DNA of 64,000 nt from Triparma columacea (Eukaryota > Sar > Bolidophyceae > Parmales > Triparmaceae), in contig BRYA01000506.1 of the NCBI GenBank assembly GCA_030267965.1, positions 60,748-124,747 of the forward strand. Reading direction: 5' to 3'. Below, piece by piece: positions 53,153-64,000 of this stretch. Positions within the stretch are counted from its first letter, which is position 1. Each line of letters starts with the position of its first letter. Under the pieces are notes generated by a model. The model was not told where the DNA came from. It searched no databases and saw only the letters and a list, made by a program, of their open reading frames with translations. The position numbers and the translations under genes are program-made.

Positions 53153-54690
53153 ATGTCAGACGATGAGATGGATGTTGAAAGCGGAGGCGTGAAGGTGAGG
53201 GTCCAACTCAACTCCCTTGTTCCCGAGTACACAGTACCCAAGGATGCCATTGCTGTCCCTTCGGAGGTGAGAAAGTCTGGCCTTTCCAAGGTGGTGAACT
53301 ACCTGTTGGGGAACGTTGAGGGCAACGACGACAGCAGCGACAGTGATAGCGATAGCAATGATGGGACGACGCCCTCCGACAGGTCAGTGGACTTTGATTT
53401 CCTCATCAAGAACCGCTTCCTTAGAACTTCTGTCTCCAGCTACATGCGAGCGAACAACATTTCCGCAGAGTCGGTGCTTCAAATCGACTTTATGCCGAAG
53501 GCGAGTAGGCCGGAGAACCAGGGCGAGAGCGAGGCTCTCCCCGATTGGGTAAGTGGGCTCTACTTTGATACTGGGACCTTGTTCAGTGCTTGCTATGACG
53601 GAACTTTGAGGGCGATGGGGGGTGACAAGTTGGGAATCACTAGCAGCCTCGCCGCGCATAGCGCACCGATAAGGTGCATCGGCGGGAACGGCCAGGGCCT
53701 CCTTGCCACTGGAGGGCACGATCAGCAGTTGCTTGTCCATGAGGTGAGTTTTGGGAGTGCGTCTAGAGAGGGGGGCAGGAGAGTAGGGCAGGGAGTCGCA
53801 CATCGAAACGACCCTTACTCAGCATGGGTGCCCACGAGATCGACCGAGGCAAACCCTTGACCCTAGTTTCCCCTACTTACTTTTTTCACTCCACTCCTTT
53901 TTACGTGCAGTACCTCGCGAATAAAAAGTCCCTTGCCACAGCGTACATTTGTGCTGAGGGACACACGTCCAGCATTGAGAGCGTTGCGTGGTGCAAAGGC
54001 GAGGGCAGGCTGGCCAGCGGCGACTTCTCTGGACGATTATGTTTGTGGGATGTTGCTGCGGCGTCAGCCCAAACCCCCTCCTCCAACAAAAGGCAGAAAA
54101 TCTCCTCAGAAACTTCCAAGGGCACCTCTCCCGACGTGCTTCAATCGATCTTTTCGACCCCCTTGCACACCTCATCGATCTCGGGGCTTGCTTGGAGCTC
54201 GGATAAGAGCGCCATGATCACTGGCTCCCACGACTACTCCGTGAGGGTCTTTGACGTTGAGGCGCAGGGCCCGAGCCTTACACTGAACTGCAACCGGGTA
54301 GTCACGTGTCTAGCGAAATCCTTTTTCTCCGACGTTGTTGCCACCGGCCACCCCGACACTCAAATAAAGCTTTGGGACATGAGGATGAAGAGAAACGGGT
54401 CAGATGACAGCGTCATCACTGCCGATAACACACTTCGGCCTTCACATAAGAGCTGGATCAGTTGCATATCATTCGATCCCAACAAGTCGTACAACGTATC
54501 TTCCGCGAGCCACGACGGCACCTTAAAAACTTGGGACGTTAGGTGCTCTCTTCCCCTTCACACCATCAAGGGGCACGTAGGGAAGATCGGGAGGGACGGA
54601 GAGAAGGGAAAGGCGCTAGCTGTGGCATACGGAAATGACGACAATATATATTCAGGCGGAAGCGACGGCGAAGTGAAGCGGTTCTGTTGA
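53153..54690 (+). CDS. WDR12: WDR12/Ytm1 ribosome biogenesis WD-repeat protein
   Basis: There are two exons, 53153-53743 and 53911-54690 (phase 0), giving 456 residues. The N-terminal NLE domain has VKVRVQLNSLVPEYTVPKDA. This is the ubiquitin-like part that docks on the Mdn1/Rea1 ATPase during 60S subunit maturation. An acidic Asp/Ser loop follows, then seven WD blades, with clear repeats at LFSACYDGTLRAM, LASGDFSGRLCLWDV, MITGSHDYSVRVFDV, VATGHPDTQIKLWDM, VSSASHDGTLKTWDV and IYSGGSDGEVKRF. Length and order fit Ytm1/WDR12. It should act in the nucleolus within the PeBoW/Nop7 complex. Confidence 0.88.
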
Positions 54691-54721
54691 TTTGGTTGTC
54701 TAACAGCACAAGTAATTGATT

Positions 54722-56251
54722 TTAGCCCAAAGCCCCCTCTATGATTTTCAACAATTCGCTGCCCTTCCATTCAGTTCGCCTCTTCAGCGCCCCCTCGTAC
54801 CCCCCCTCCCCCCCGGCAACTAGCGCAACAATGTCCGAAAGGACGTCCCTCATACATGTTAGGTCCGAGGAGGATAGGGTGGGCAAGTTCTTGGAGACCT
54901 GGTAAGCAATTATGTCATAAAGTAGAACGAGGTCTCCGGAGGCTTGAAGAGAATCGTCATCGAAGCTCTCAGGGCTCTCATTGACGGCAGCCCCCGCACC
55001 TTGCACAGTGTCGGTGACGAGAAAATCACTGATCCCCTTCCTCTCAGCGTCAGCCTTCCGCCTCTCAGATGCTAGCAGCAACTCTCTCTTCAGCTTTTCC
55101 CAACTCCCCTTCAGGTTATAACCGTTTAGCCAGTTGTGGTTGATGCTCAAGGTGTCTTCAAGATTCTCGACAGTATGGTGCCACCCAGAGGGCACGAAGA
55201 TAGTTTCTCCAGTCTCTTGAATGACCTCGAATGCGACTTTGCGGGCAAACTTAAGCCCCGGAAAGAGAACCGCATTGAGGGCATTTTCCAAGTCAAAGTG
55301 CAAGTGAGGACACAAAACTCTTCCAAACACGTCATACAATAGGTGAGTATGCTCTGGTCTCACCAAATACCACCTCTTCCTCCCACAAACATTGCTAGAC
55401 CAAGAATAAGACCGAAGAACGTCTGCGTGCATCCTCGTGCACGTATGCTTAGGCCCAAGATAGACAAACTTGTACGCGCTAGCAACATCATTCAACCAGT
55501 CTTCCTTGAAGTATACTGGCCGAGTGTAGAGGTGAAAGGAGGGGAATGCCACAGTGAACTTCCAGTCCTTGAGGTACAGGTACCGCATCGCGCCCTCCTC
55601 TTTGTCTCCGTGTCCGTGTCCGTGTTGGTGTCCGTGTCCGTCAGTGTCACCGTCTCCATCACCGTCTCCATCACCATCACCTGTGTGGTGGCTCCTCCAC
55701 CAGGAACAATATTCCATGACTGTCATGCTCCTCGTGACTGGCTTGCTCACCCCCCCAAAGAAATTGGCCCCGACAACTGTCGTCGCATGGACTGGGGCCG
55801 ATGCCTCACCGAACATTGCCTCCAAGTAGTCAATGTCAACCTTCCCTCCTGAGTTCAACTCAGTGAACGCAGGCCACCCCTCTACCAGGGAGCTTATCAG
55901 GCAAGGTTCGTTGGGGGCCAAGTATGTATCCACAAACGTTTCATAATCGAGGTTCTCTGGATCTCTTCGATCCACCTCCAGATACTAAGATAGATGAAGC
56001 ATTGGAAAGGGAAGAGTTGCGTTTTGTGGGTTGACAGGGGGAGATTGAAGCGGTTCCAAAAGATACATTATCACTGCCCTCTCCCCCATCCTCACCTCAA
56101 TTTCGTCATTTTCTCTAGGATGCTCATTATCACCAGCCTTCATGAAAAAAGATAGGGCATCAACCCGACCATCTAGAAATTTATCAGCTAAACCCGCCTC
56201 CATTCTTCCATTCTCTGTCCAAATGTCATAAATTTCCCGAACAATCTCCAT
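54722..56251 (-). CDS. JMJD4: JMJD4-like JmjC oxygenase
   Basis: There are two exons, 56251-56096 and 55984-54722 (phase 0), giving 472 residues. The JmjC core has the first iron ligands in MHADVLRSYSWS (His and Asp), CGRKRWYLV for the cosubstrate region, and the second ligand in VPSGWHHTVENL followed by TLSINHNWLNGYNL. These phrases match JMJD4, a 2-oxoglutarate-dependent hydroxylase of the translation release factor eRF1. A low-complexity insert of Asp-Gly and His-Gly dipeptides is encoded by a 6 bp repeat at 55603-55680. The start is uncertain: the frame is open upstream of the chosen Met, to about 56385, without another ATG. It is divergent from the CEP78-like gene. Confidence 0.82.
55603..55680. 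repeat. 6 bp coding repeat (Asp-Gly / His-Gly tract) in JMJD4-like gene
   Basis: Tandem CCGTGT/CCATCA-type hexamers code on the minus strand for alternating Gly with Asp or His, about 25 residues, between the N-terminal part and the JmjC core. Confidence 0.8.
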
Positions 56252-56396
56252 CGGAGCCTCAGGGCGAACGGGGAAGTGAAATGAGGCTCTGTGACCTCTT
56301 TTCTCCTTTCCTCCTTTTCCTTTCGCTCCTGAGATTTCAGAAGACAATCTATCTGCTTTTTCATATCCCTGTTACGGTGATTGCGGAAACCAAAGT

Positions 56397-59300
56397 ATGG
56401 CAACTCATCGATTCGTGTTCGGAGAGCACGCGGTGAGTGTGATGGAGTGAGATCGATGGTAGCTACTCTCTCTAGGATAACTCTCAAGGGCAGGGGGGTT
56501 GCCGAGTTCGAAACCAAACTGTAGCAGCTCTCCCCCCTGTTGTTATCAAGGACTAAGAGCACTCCTCGCCTCTGCACTTACCTTTCGAACGTGAACACTT
56601 TTGCTTCCTACCCCGGATTTCTGTGTTCCTCTGCTTCTTTTTGTCTGCCTTCCATTGCCTTGTCGAGCAACCCCCTGCAACCTCATGTGGCAACCTAGCC
56701 TGTTCCCTACCCAGGCCCCGTCATCTGACCCCCCCCTCTCCTTTCCTCACTCCCAACCCTTCAGGTGACGAACAACCTAGCTGCGAGGGTATCCCCCCGA
56801 ATGTCTTCAGTTGCCCGAATCAGGAAGTCTGTCATCAAGACAGAGGGCCCAGACGCAAAGGATTGCGCCCCAGTTCCGCGTCCCGAGGGAACAAGTAGCA
56901 CGATCCATAATGCCAACGTTGACGCCGCTGCGAAGCACAGGGAGAAGGCGACCAGGGCGAAGAGCATGCCCAGCAGAGTTTCTTCCAAGCATGTTAGCAG
57001 GCACACTTCCCTGCAGAGGGCCTACATGATTGCGTGTACTACAAACAACGTGACTGTTCACCCCGATCCCATGGTTTTGGAGAGCCTTGAGAGCAACCTC
57101 CTCACCGTCGACATGATGCTTTACGAGGAAGATGACTTTGATGCAGGTGAGACTTAGAGGAAGAAGGCCGGCACCAATGTAGGGCACAAAATTCGCGTGA
57201 CGACTTTAAATCACAACTCACGACTCACGACTCGTGACTCCCTCCTCTCATCATTACTCGTTATGCTTCAACTCACTCACTTCTCGCCCCTTAACCCCCC
57301 GCCCAGTGGTTCGCCTCCTCACGAGCTCGAAGGTTGTGAAGAAAGAACTCGAGGGGATATGCATCTCCTGCGGGGAGCTCCGGGGAGCGAGCAGTCAGAT
57401 GAGAAGGATCGGGTGGGAAACGTCAGACCTTCCCCGTTCTGTTTTGGCTGGAGGTCCCGTGTCCCCCACCAAGGTGAAGCAGAGAAGCACCAGGGGCAGG
57501 TGCAAGGAGCTCATGAGGGCCGTCAGTAAATGCTTAAGGACTTGCGAGAATTTGACCCAGTTGGAGTTCTGTGGCATCAACCTCACTCCCTTGGAGATCA
57601 AGATCCTCGCAGCCGGCCTAGAGGGCAACACTTCGCTGTGCTGCTTCACCATGCGCAGGGTTTATCTCGGGCACGAAGGGGGCGCTGAGCTCCTCCCGGC
57701 GCTCTCAACGACTCAGGCAGAGATCGTCGTCTTGTCCCACTGCGGACTCTCGGACAATCTCAGGGGAGGTGAGAAATAAGACGCAACAATCAACGCTACG
57801 ACGGCTCTCGCTTCCAAGTGCAAAGCTAAAATCTTAAACCATAATCCGTTGTCGGTCGCCGTCTACCTCTTCCCCGCTCTCTCGTCGCAGCGCTCACGCA
57901 CATTGTTAAGTTCGCTTGCTGCAGGCGGGACGAGCTTACGTGGGCTCTGTCCCTAAGGGGCAAGACGGCCCTCGCCCCGACCTCGAACACTGCGCCTGGC
58001 GCCATTCCTACGGCAGGCGTGCTCTGCCTCGATCTGAGCAACAACAATTTGGGTGACGACTTTGCCATCAGCCTTTCTCACTCCCTTATCCACGACGGGT
58101 GGCTTCTCGGGCTGAACCTGTCGAACAACAAAATCGGCATGACGGGTGCCACGGCTTTGGTTGAAATGCTTGTCACCAACAGGTACATAGCGGCAATAAA
58201 GGTGAACGGGAATCCCTGCTTGAGGAATCCTAAGGGCAAAAAGGGTTTAGAAATGATGGAAGCCATGCTCAACAGGAGGAGTGTGACCAGCAACCACGAG
58301 GGTCTCTGGGACGGAGTTATTGATATTGTCGAGGAGTGGAGGGGGGTGGGTGCCGCCTCCTTCTTTGAGGAGGAGGAAGAGGAGGAGGAGGATGGAGACG
58401 AAAGAGACGAGAGCTTCGCCTACAAGGTAGCTCTCGAAGAAGGCAACATCATGTCACCAAGTGGCCTGACTTTCGCGGAAGGCTTCGTAGACGACGACGA
58501 ATGCGAAGGGAAAGGGCAGGACATGTACGAAGAGGCAGGAGAGGAAGCCAAAGAGGAGGAGAAAGAGGAGGGGAAAGAGGAAGGGGAACAAGAGGAGAAA
58601 GATACTTCCGTCGATGGCAACCCGGGAACGCTCAAGAATATTGATGGCAATGGCGAGAAAAAGACGACAATGACTAAGAAGAAGAAGAAGAAGAAGAAGA
58701 AACTGGTGAAGAAGAAACTGGTGAAGAAGAAAGCAGCGCCTGCTCTGAACTTAACCATGGAGGTTCCTGGGCTGCCTCCCACCCCAAAAGTGAAGCTCAC
58801 GAGTGACCAGAAGCGCGAGGCTGCGAAGTTAGCTCAGGGACGCTGCTCGCCACCTAATGCACCTCCCATATACTTGAACATGAGCTCAGAAGACTTTGAG
58901 AAGGCCCTTTTTGGACCGGGAAGCAAACAGAAGGGGCTCTCAGCGCTAGTGAAGGAGGGAGCTATTCCGGTGAGCCCCCAAAAGAGGTCGTCCACATCAG
59001 CATCATCCAAAAAGGTCGTGGGGAAGAAAAAGAAGAAAAAGACCGAGAAGAAAACCAAGGCCGACGAGCTGGTTGGTACAGCAGACTTTCTCCTCAACGG
59101 CACGAGTGAGGGCCTCAACTGGGAGGAGACCGACGCAGTCGCTGGCCAATTTTCCGCCATCGAAAAACTCAGGAACAAGATAGGGAGCGGAACTGACGAG
59201 GGAGACAAAATTATTATGAAGAAGTTGGACGCAATGATTCAAACCATGGGTGAGGAGCTCGGAGGGCTCGAGAAGGTAATCTCCGAGGGGAAAGGGAAGA

Positions 59301-59434
59301 AGGGGAAGAAGGGGAAGAAAGGAAAGAAGGGGAAGAAGGGAGGGGAGATTTTTGGCGATGCTGAGTCAAGGGACGCCCTCGTCGAGGAGATCTCGAATCA
59401 AATAGCCTCCAGGTTGAAGAAAATATGGAAGTAA
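56397..59434 (+). CDS. CEP78: CEP78-like centriolar LRR protein with charged C-terminal tail
   Basis: There are four exons: 56397-56432 (12 codons), 56765-57146, 57307-57768 and 57891-59434. They give 807 residues in one frame. Residues about 130-400 are ribonuclease-inhibitor-type LRRs: CENLTQLEFCGINLTPLE, LDLSNNNLGDDFAI and LNLSNNKIGMTGA. Between them is the unusual non-LRR bridge FACCRRDELTWALSLR. That break and its Trp-containing helix are also seen in CEP78, a centriole protein acting with an EDD1-DYRK2-VPRBP ubiquitin ligase in ciliogenesis. The C-terminal half is acidic and Lys-rich, with polylysine runs at about 58675-58735 and 59290-59340. The 12-codon first exon is the least certain part. 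The CEP78 call is from pattern similarity and is moderate. Confidence 0.65.
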
Positions 59435-59548
59435 TCGGATGTGTACGGCAGACAATCCCTACATTTTTTTAGACCTTCAACTAATTCCACTTTCGGCCAA
59501 TTCAGCCAACCTCGGTCTTTTTATTATTATTTTTCTTTCCTTATCATT

Positions 59549-62500
59549 ATGAAGGTCACCCCCGATCCAGGAGGAGGCGACAAAGACTTGAGAAATAACC
59601 CGGAGGCTCACCCTCGTTTTACGCACCCCCTCAAGGGCGCGCTTCTGGGAAATAAGGGAAATGAACACTTCCAACCTGACTTTGCTTCGATTTACCCTCC
59701 CATCATAGATTTGCAAGAATCCTTCAAGAAATTAGACATTACCGGAGCGACTAGCGACTTCATTACTAAATGTGTACAGGCTCAAGGCCAGAAGTCTGGC
59801 ACAAAAAAACAGGAAAAGTTCTTAACAACCTTCGCCAATGTACCGAGGTGGGGAAAACCTGGGGCGGTGAATAGCAAAGTAGCGTCCGTTCACAATGATT
59901 TCGAGGCTTACAGGTGCACTGTTGTGCTCCACGACGAAAAAATTCCCAAGATATTGAATTTGCTCCTTAATGTACCCTCTTCTCCCCTCATATCGCATCA
60001 CAACCATGATTCAATAAGGCGGCACGTCCTCACGAGGGACAACGGAACGCAGTACCCGGAGATATGCCTCGTCGAGGGACTGAAGGTAGATGCGAACCTT
60101 GAGTTGGAAATATTGACACGGTCTTTTCACGCAGTGCTAGGGGGGATTCACTGTGTGTTGACGGTTCCTAGCAAAGTCGCGTAAGTTCCGGAGCAGCGAT
60201 AAGTCGGCGTCCAGTGGAGCAGAACGAGGGACCCGACGGGCTGCATTAGCATTTGTTTGTGCCTATCATAACACCTCCTTCCCCCCATCCCCCCATCCCC
60301 CAACCCCCTCACCACCACAGCATACCTTATTTATCCTCTACTTCAAAGAATGTAGACTTCGTCGGAGTCACATTCCTCTTGCCAATCCCAAGCGACCAGG
60401 GCGGTGGTACACAAATAGATTACTTTTGCAGCATAATTGAAGTCAACCAACAACAAACACTGAATACAGACAACCCCATTACAGACATAGACGCGCTAGT
60501 AGATAAGGCCGCCGTAATTTCCCAAACGATTGACGTTCAAACGAATGCCGATGCGGACTCGCTGCAATCGTTCAACGGATCTAAAACAGAGAAAATCATG
60601 TACTTTTCTCCACCGTATCACGAGTACATTGCAATGAAGCTTCAGATTCCGATGAGGTAAGCATCCGACATGGGGGTTATTATACCTCCAGCGAAGCGCA
60701 TCTCGGAAGGGGTTCGTTTCTTCATCGGTTTCATAGCTCACTTCATCGCCTTTTGCCTCCCGCATCCTCCGCCCTCCCTCCGGCCCGCAGAACAAGCAAT
60801 GCCATCTTGAGCAAAAAACACAGCAGAGAGATTTTCCCATACTACGACGGCTTCACCCTAGGGTGCAATTTTATAGAAGCGTGCAGCACAAGCATCGAGG
60901 ACGAGCGTGACGGCTTTGAAGGCGTCGACGGGTTTCTATCTTTATCAACAGAACTGGGATCTACTGAAAGGAAGACCTTTTCCAGCGCGGCTGAAAGAGA
61001 CGAATACGTTACCGACCTATTCATCTCGACCAATTTTGTGCTCAAGGAGTTTCAGCTGGATCACCCTTGGTTCAAGGATTTTCTTTTCCTCCTCGTGAGA
61101 CAATTTTCACACGATTTCTTCACTGGGAGGACGCCAACGTCAAAGCTAGTCAAGGACCTCAAGGATACGTGGTCAGCAGAAAAGGCAAAAGAAGTTTACA
61201 AGGAGGTTACGACTCTCGTTGCGGTGAATGTGTGGCTTAAGAAGAACATGAAGGCCCTGAACCTCAAGGAGGAGCACATGCTTTGGATGCCCGGTTTCCT
61301 CGAGGCTGTCGTCGATAGGATGGTATCTGAAAGGATTCCGATAATGACTAAAGTGAGGTGAGAATGGTCGGAGGTCAGAAGAGTCGTGGCAACGAGGTTG
61401 GCAGACAAGTCGTCAAACCCCCAGCACACCTGATATCTTCGATCGCTAACTTCACTTCACCATCTACCTCCCTAACGCATGTGGTTCGCTTTTCGTAGCC
61501 TTTCTACTGCTACGATATTTTACGTCCTCAAGGTTCTGGTCGACTTCAAGGTAATTGTAATGCTCTTGTCGCACCATGACCCCCTTATAAATGGAAGGGC
61601 TTGGACTTTGATAGCTTTGTACGCGCTCCAGACATTGCTCCAAAGCATTGCTATGCTGGCACTACAAAGATGGAAGCACGTTGGGATCTGGCGTGAGATG
61701 TTCTACGTGCTCACTCAAGTGAAGATAATCGTCGACTTCTTTCGAAGCATTTCCCCAAAGACTTCCCGTGTCAAGCAGATGGAAAACGAAGGCCTTGGGA
61801 ATTTTCGAGAGGAAATGATGAACAACTTCTCTGCCTGTGCTGTGGTGAGCATGCCGATTATCATGTCCCACGGCAACACCCTCCTCAGGACATCACAAAA
61901 CCCCTTCTTTGTGATTCTAGCAATTACGATGAATATTTTCACCACCACATTGGCCCTGGCAATCGTGACTTTAGACAAGGACTGCGATGTCAAGACCAGG
62001 AGGACGATGGGGGAGTTTTATGGGATGTTTTCTGAACAGCCTCTGATGAAGTCTGTCGCATTCTTTAGTATGCTCACCTTTTCCATCACCCAACTTCTCG
62101 CAATGACGATATCTACCGTTTTACTGGACGTCGTCATCGCCAACAATGCCATATATTTCGTGATGGGGGGGCAATTGACTCTCTTCTTCTTGTACAAATT
62201 ATCCCGAGGTGACTTCTTATACTGGGTGCAGTTCGAATCAGCACCGCAGAATTTCACGTTTGCCGTCATCGTGAGATTGGTAATTTATCTTATTTCAAGC
62301 AGCACGGGATACCCGAAATTCCGGCACCCCCTTGACATGGGGGGGAGGGTTTGGACTGCGTCTGTACTTCTGACCCACATTAACTGCATTGGGGTTATTT
62401 ATTATTGCATCAATCACAAACAGGAGCGCTTTGCAAATAACCCAAATTTGGAGCCAGAATCCTTACTCCATATATACTCCGCAGTCGCAATAGTTTGGCT

Positions 62501-63000
62501 CCTCTCTATCTTCACATTCAGTTATAGCATCAAAGCAAAATACAGGAGGACATTTTGGGACAATGCCAAAGGGTCCGATTTTCTTAGAGCCAATTTCAGA
62601 AACGCGCCGAACGACGAGGTTAGGGCGGAGATATTCGGGTACAACTTCAATTACTGGAGCGAGGATAGTTTCAACAAGGAGGTCAGGGAGTGGTTAGAAA
62701 CTAATTGGGAAAAATGGAGGTGAGAAGAGTAGGGGAGAAGTGTTGAGGGAGCGAGGGGCGCAACGACTAGCGATTGATCAACAGTATCATTCTCATCAAC
62801 TCCCTGCTGTTTCACTCCTCCTCTCCCCCACACTCAGATTCGCCGGCCCTCCTTGGATGCTACCGAACTGGGAGCTACAAATTCCGAGGGCGATCATCGA
62901 CATCGAGAAGCTCGGATCACTCAACATTTGGGAGGAAGAATCGAGTAATGATCAAGTGGGGAAGAGCCCAAGCGTCAGCAGCAATGATGAAAAGTGTTAG
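59549..63000 (+). CDS. Large multi-pass membrane protein, unknown function
   Basis: There are five exons, 59549-60180, 60321-60656, 60791-61357, 61499-62719 and 62838-63000 (all phase 2), giving 972 residues. The first 500 residues are soluble and globular, with no family I recognise. A START-like fold is conceivable given the neighbouring START gene, but no clear motif supports it. Residues about 515-870 carry eight or nine hydrophobic segments, with charged loops such as LDKDCDVKTRRTMGEFYGMF. The C-terminal cytosolic part has FAGPPWMLPNWELQIPRAII, a Pro/Trp-rich motif. The regular splice phases and clean frame make it a real gene. A transporter or channel-like role cannot be told from the sequence. 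Confidence 0.72.
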
Positions 63001-63307
63001 GGTTATTTAACGGATAATCATTTTTATTTAAAGAACCCCATGCGTTTTCCGGGGGCTTGAGTGGGCGCGTGGGATGTTTGGTGGGAGTTGGGAGTGGTAA
63101 GTTGAGCTAACGGTCCGTACCCTGATCCATTCTACCGGGTCCCAGAGAGAAATCCCCATTTTCTCATTTTTCTCATTTTTCTCCCGAAATCAAAGATTAG
63201 GAGATTAACACTGTTGTGTGGATTTTCTAAATAACTGTACCCAAAGAGACGACTACCACGATCTTCAGGAGCACTGAACGCAAATTGCGGGCGAACTACG
63301 TCCATAA
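63001..63307. other. Intergenic region, no gene seen
   Basis: AT-rich sequence follows the stop of the membrane-protein gene, with a duplicated TTTTCTCATTTTTCTCAT near 63160-63182. Nothing else is supported. Confidence 0.4.
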
Positions 63308-64000
63308 GTGGAAATACACACCCGCGAGGTCGTTGTTACTTTTGAAACCCTTGAAGAACTGGGGCTCAACAAGACGAGGCTGAGAAAGGTAGGTTGCAGG
63401 GGAGGATCAACGGAAGAATATAGGCGTTGGAGGGGCGGAGGAGGCGTAAAAAAGGCAAATGCAACCCACCACTCGCAGTTGATGTGGGAATAACCTGTGC
63501 TGCAAAGGTAAGACAGTCGGAATTGAGGTGCCTGGGGAGGGCAGGATTTGGATGGTGGAGCTTGCGTGATGAGAGACAGCAGAGGGAAGGCGAAGATCGC
63601 GAATCGATGTGTTGGAGGAGCGAAGTTAGTGCTTGTAGCAACGGGAGTTGCTGAAAGGGCTGCGTTTGGAGATTGGGAAGTGGATTGGACGTCTTTGCTT
63701 GCAGAGAAATAGTTTGGGTCGTCACAACGATGCGAGTGTGGGCTGGTTAACGTCAAATCTGCTACTCCTGTACTAACCCCTTCTTCTCCCGACTTTGTGT
63801 TCTTCATCGCTAAGATCCTCCCCCATTCTTCGCTTCTCTCATTGCAGCTGAACCATACATATATACACCAAGACGAACGCATCGATGGCGGGGTTGGGGG
63901 GGGGGGGGGTTGACCTCAAGGCGCAGGAAAAGCCGCCGTCGACGAGTCCGGAGGGAGCTCAACGCGTCGTTGCCGTAAAAATTCTCACCCCCCTCTCCCC
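63308..64000 (+). CDS. Possible 5' part of an unidentified gene at window edge
   Basis: An open stretch at 63308-63388 reads TFETLEELGLNKTRLRK before a GTAGG donor. A good acceptor (CTCTCATTGCAG) ends at 63847, after which the frame reads LNHTYIHQDERIDGG. The frame then meets a 14-base G run and is lost; one base fewer would let it continue to the window end. No ATG is present in the first segment, so an upstream exon or a different structure is needed. This is suggestive only. Confidence 0.25.

Noticed and set aside
56188..56577. Minus-strand frame as an upstream exon of the JMJD4-like gene
   Set aside because: It overlaps the likely first exon of the CEP78-like gene and is out of frame with JMJD4 exon 1 without an extra intron; composition is unconvincing.
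1..64000. Transposable elements, tRNA or rRNA genes
   Set aside because: I looked for reverse transcriptase, integrase or transposase motifs, terminal repeats and obvious tRNA-like arms and saw none. A tRNA scan would be needed to exclude small RNA genes.

Overview
This window is eukaryotic nuclear DNA. Most genes are split by short introns (about 55 to 330 nt). These almost all begin GTGAG or GTAAG after an exon ending in AG, and end in a pyrimidine-rich tract plus AG. Genes are packed tightly on both strands, often as divergent or convergent pairs less than 100 bp apart. Several proteins begin with a signal peptide followed closely by a phenylalanine, the bipartite plastid-targeting layout of algae with secondary red plastids. 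BspA-type leucine-rich repeat proteins, bacterial-type metabolic enzymes and cilium/centriole genes occur alongside these. I infer a photosynthetic stramenopile, possibly of the Parmales/Bolidophyceae type. The lineage is inference; the gene structures are read from the sequence. Exon joins were made by hand from splice sites, and each join below keeps one open frame unless stated.

Layout: 1-6 kb holds a 5'-truncated CFAP47-like ciliary protein (+) and a C-terminal J-domain protein (-). From 6 to 20 kb come an ATG1-type autophagy kinase (+), a probably plastid-targeted RNB ribonuclease (-), a coiled-coil protein with a duplicated motif (+), a small unknown protein (+), a CLC chloride/proton exchanger (-) and a methylglyoxal synthase (+). 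From 20 to 36 kb are three related BspA-LRR genes that share their upstream DNA. Among them lie a GNB1L/ASTRA WD protein (+), a bestrophin (+), a FadH-type 2,4-dienoyl-CoA reductase (-), an H-protein-fold protein (+), an ATP-dependent DNA ligase (-) and a DUF2358-SOUL protein (-).

From 35 to 53 kb are a DDHD-type phospholipase interrupted by an assembly gap (-), an ankyrin-MYND protein (+), a TRIP4/ASC-1 zinc-finger protein (+), an unusual START-membrane-kinase-START protein (-), a BRCT protein with a decayed PARP-type finger (-) and a myristoylation-site, cyclic-nucleotide-type AGC kinase (-). From 53 kb to the end are WDR12/Ytm1 (+), a JMJD4-like hydroxylase (-), a CEP78-like LRR protein (+), a 972-residue multi-pass membrane protein of unknown function (+) and a possible partial gene at the right edge.

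The genes do not form a single pathway. Loose themes are organelle transport and metabolism (CLC, bestrophin, SOUL, RNB, FadH), signalling kinases (ATG1, START-kinase, PKG-like) and cilium/centriole function (CFAP47, CEP78). The most unusual items are the double-START receptor-like kinase, the eukaryotic methylglyoxal synthase, and the LRR family that carries its upstream DNA and a constant C-terminal domain as a unit.
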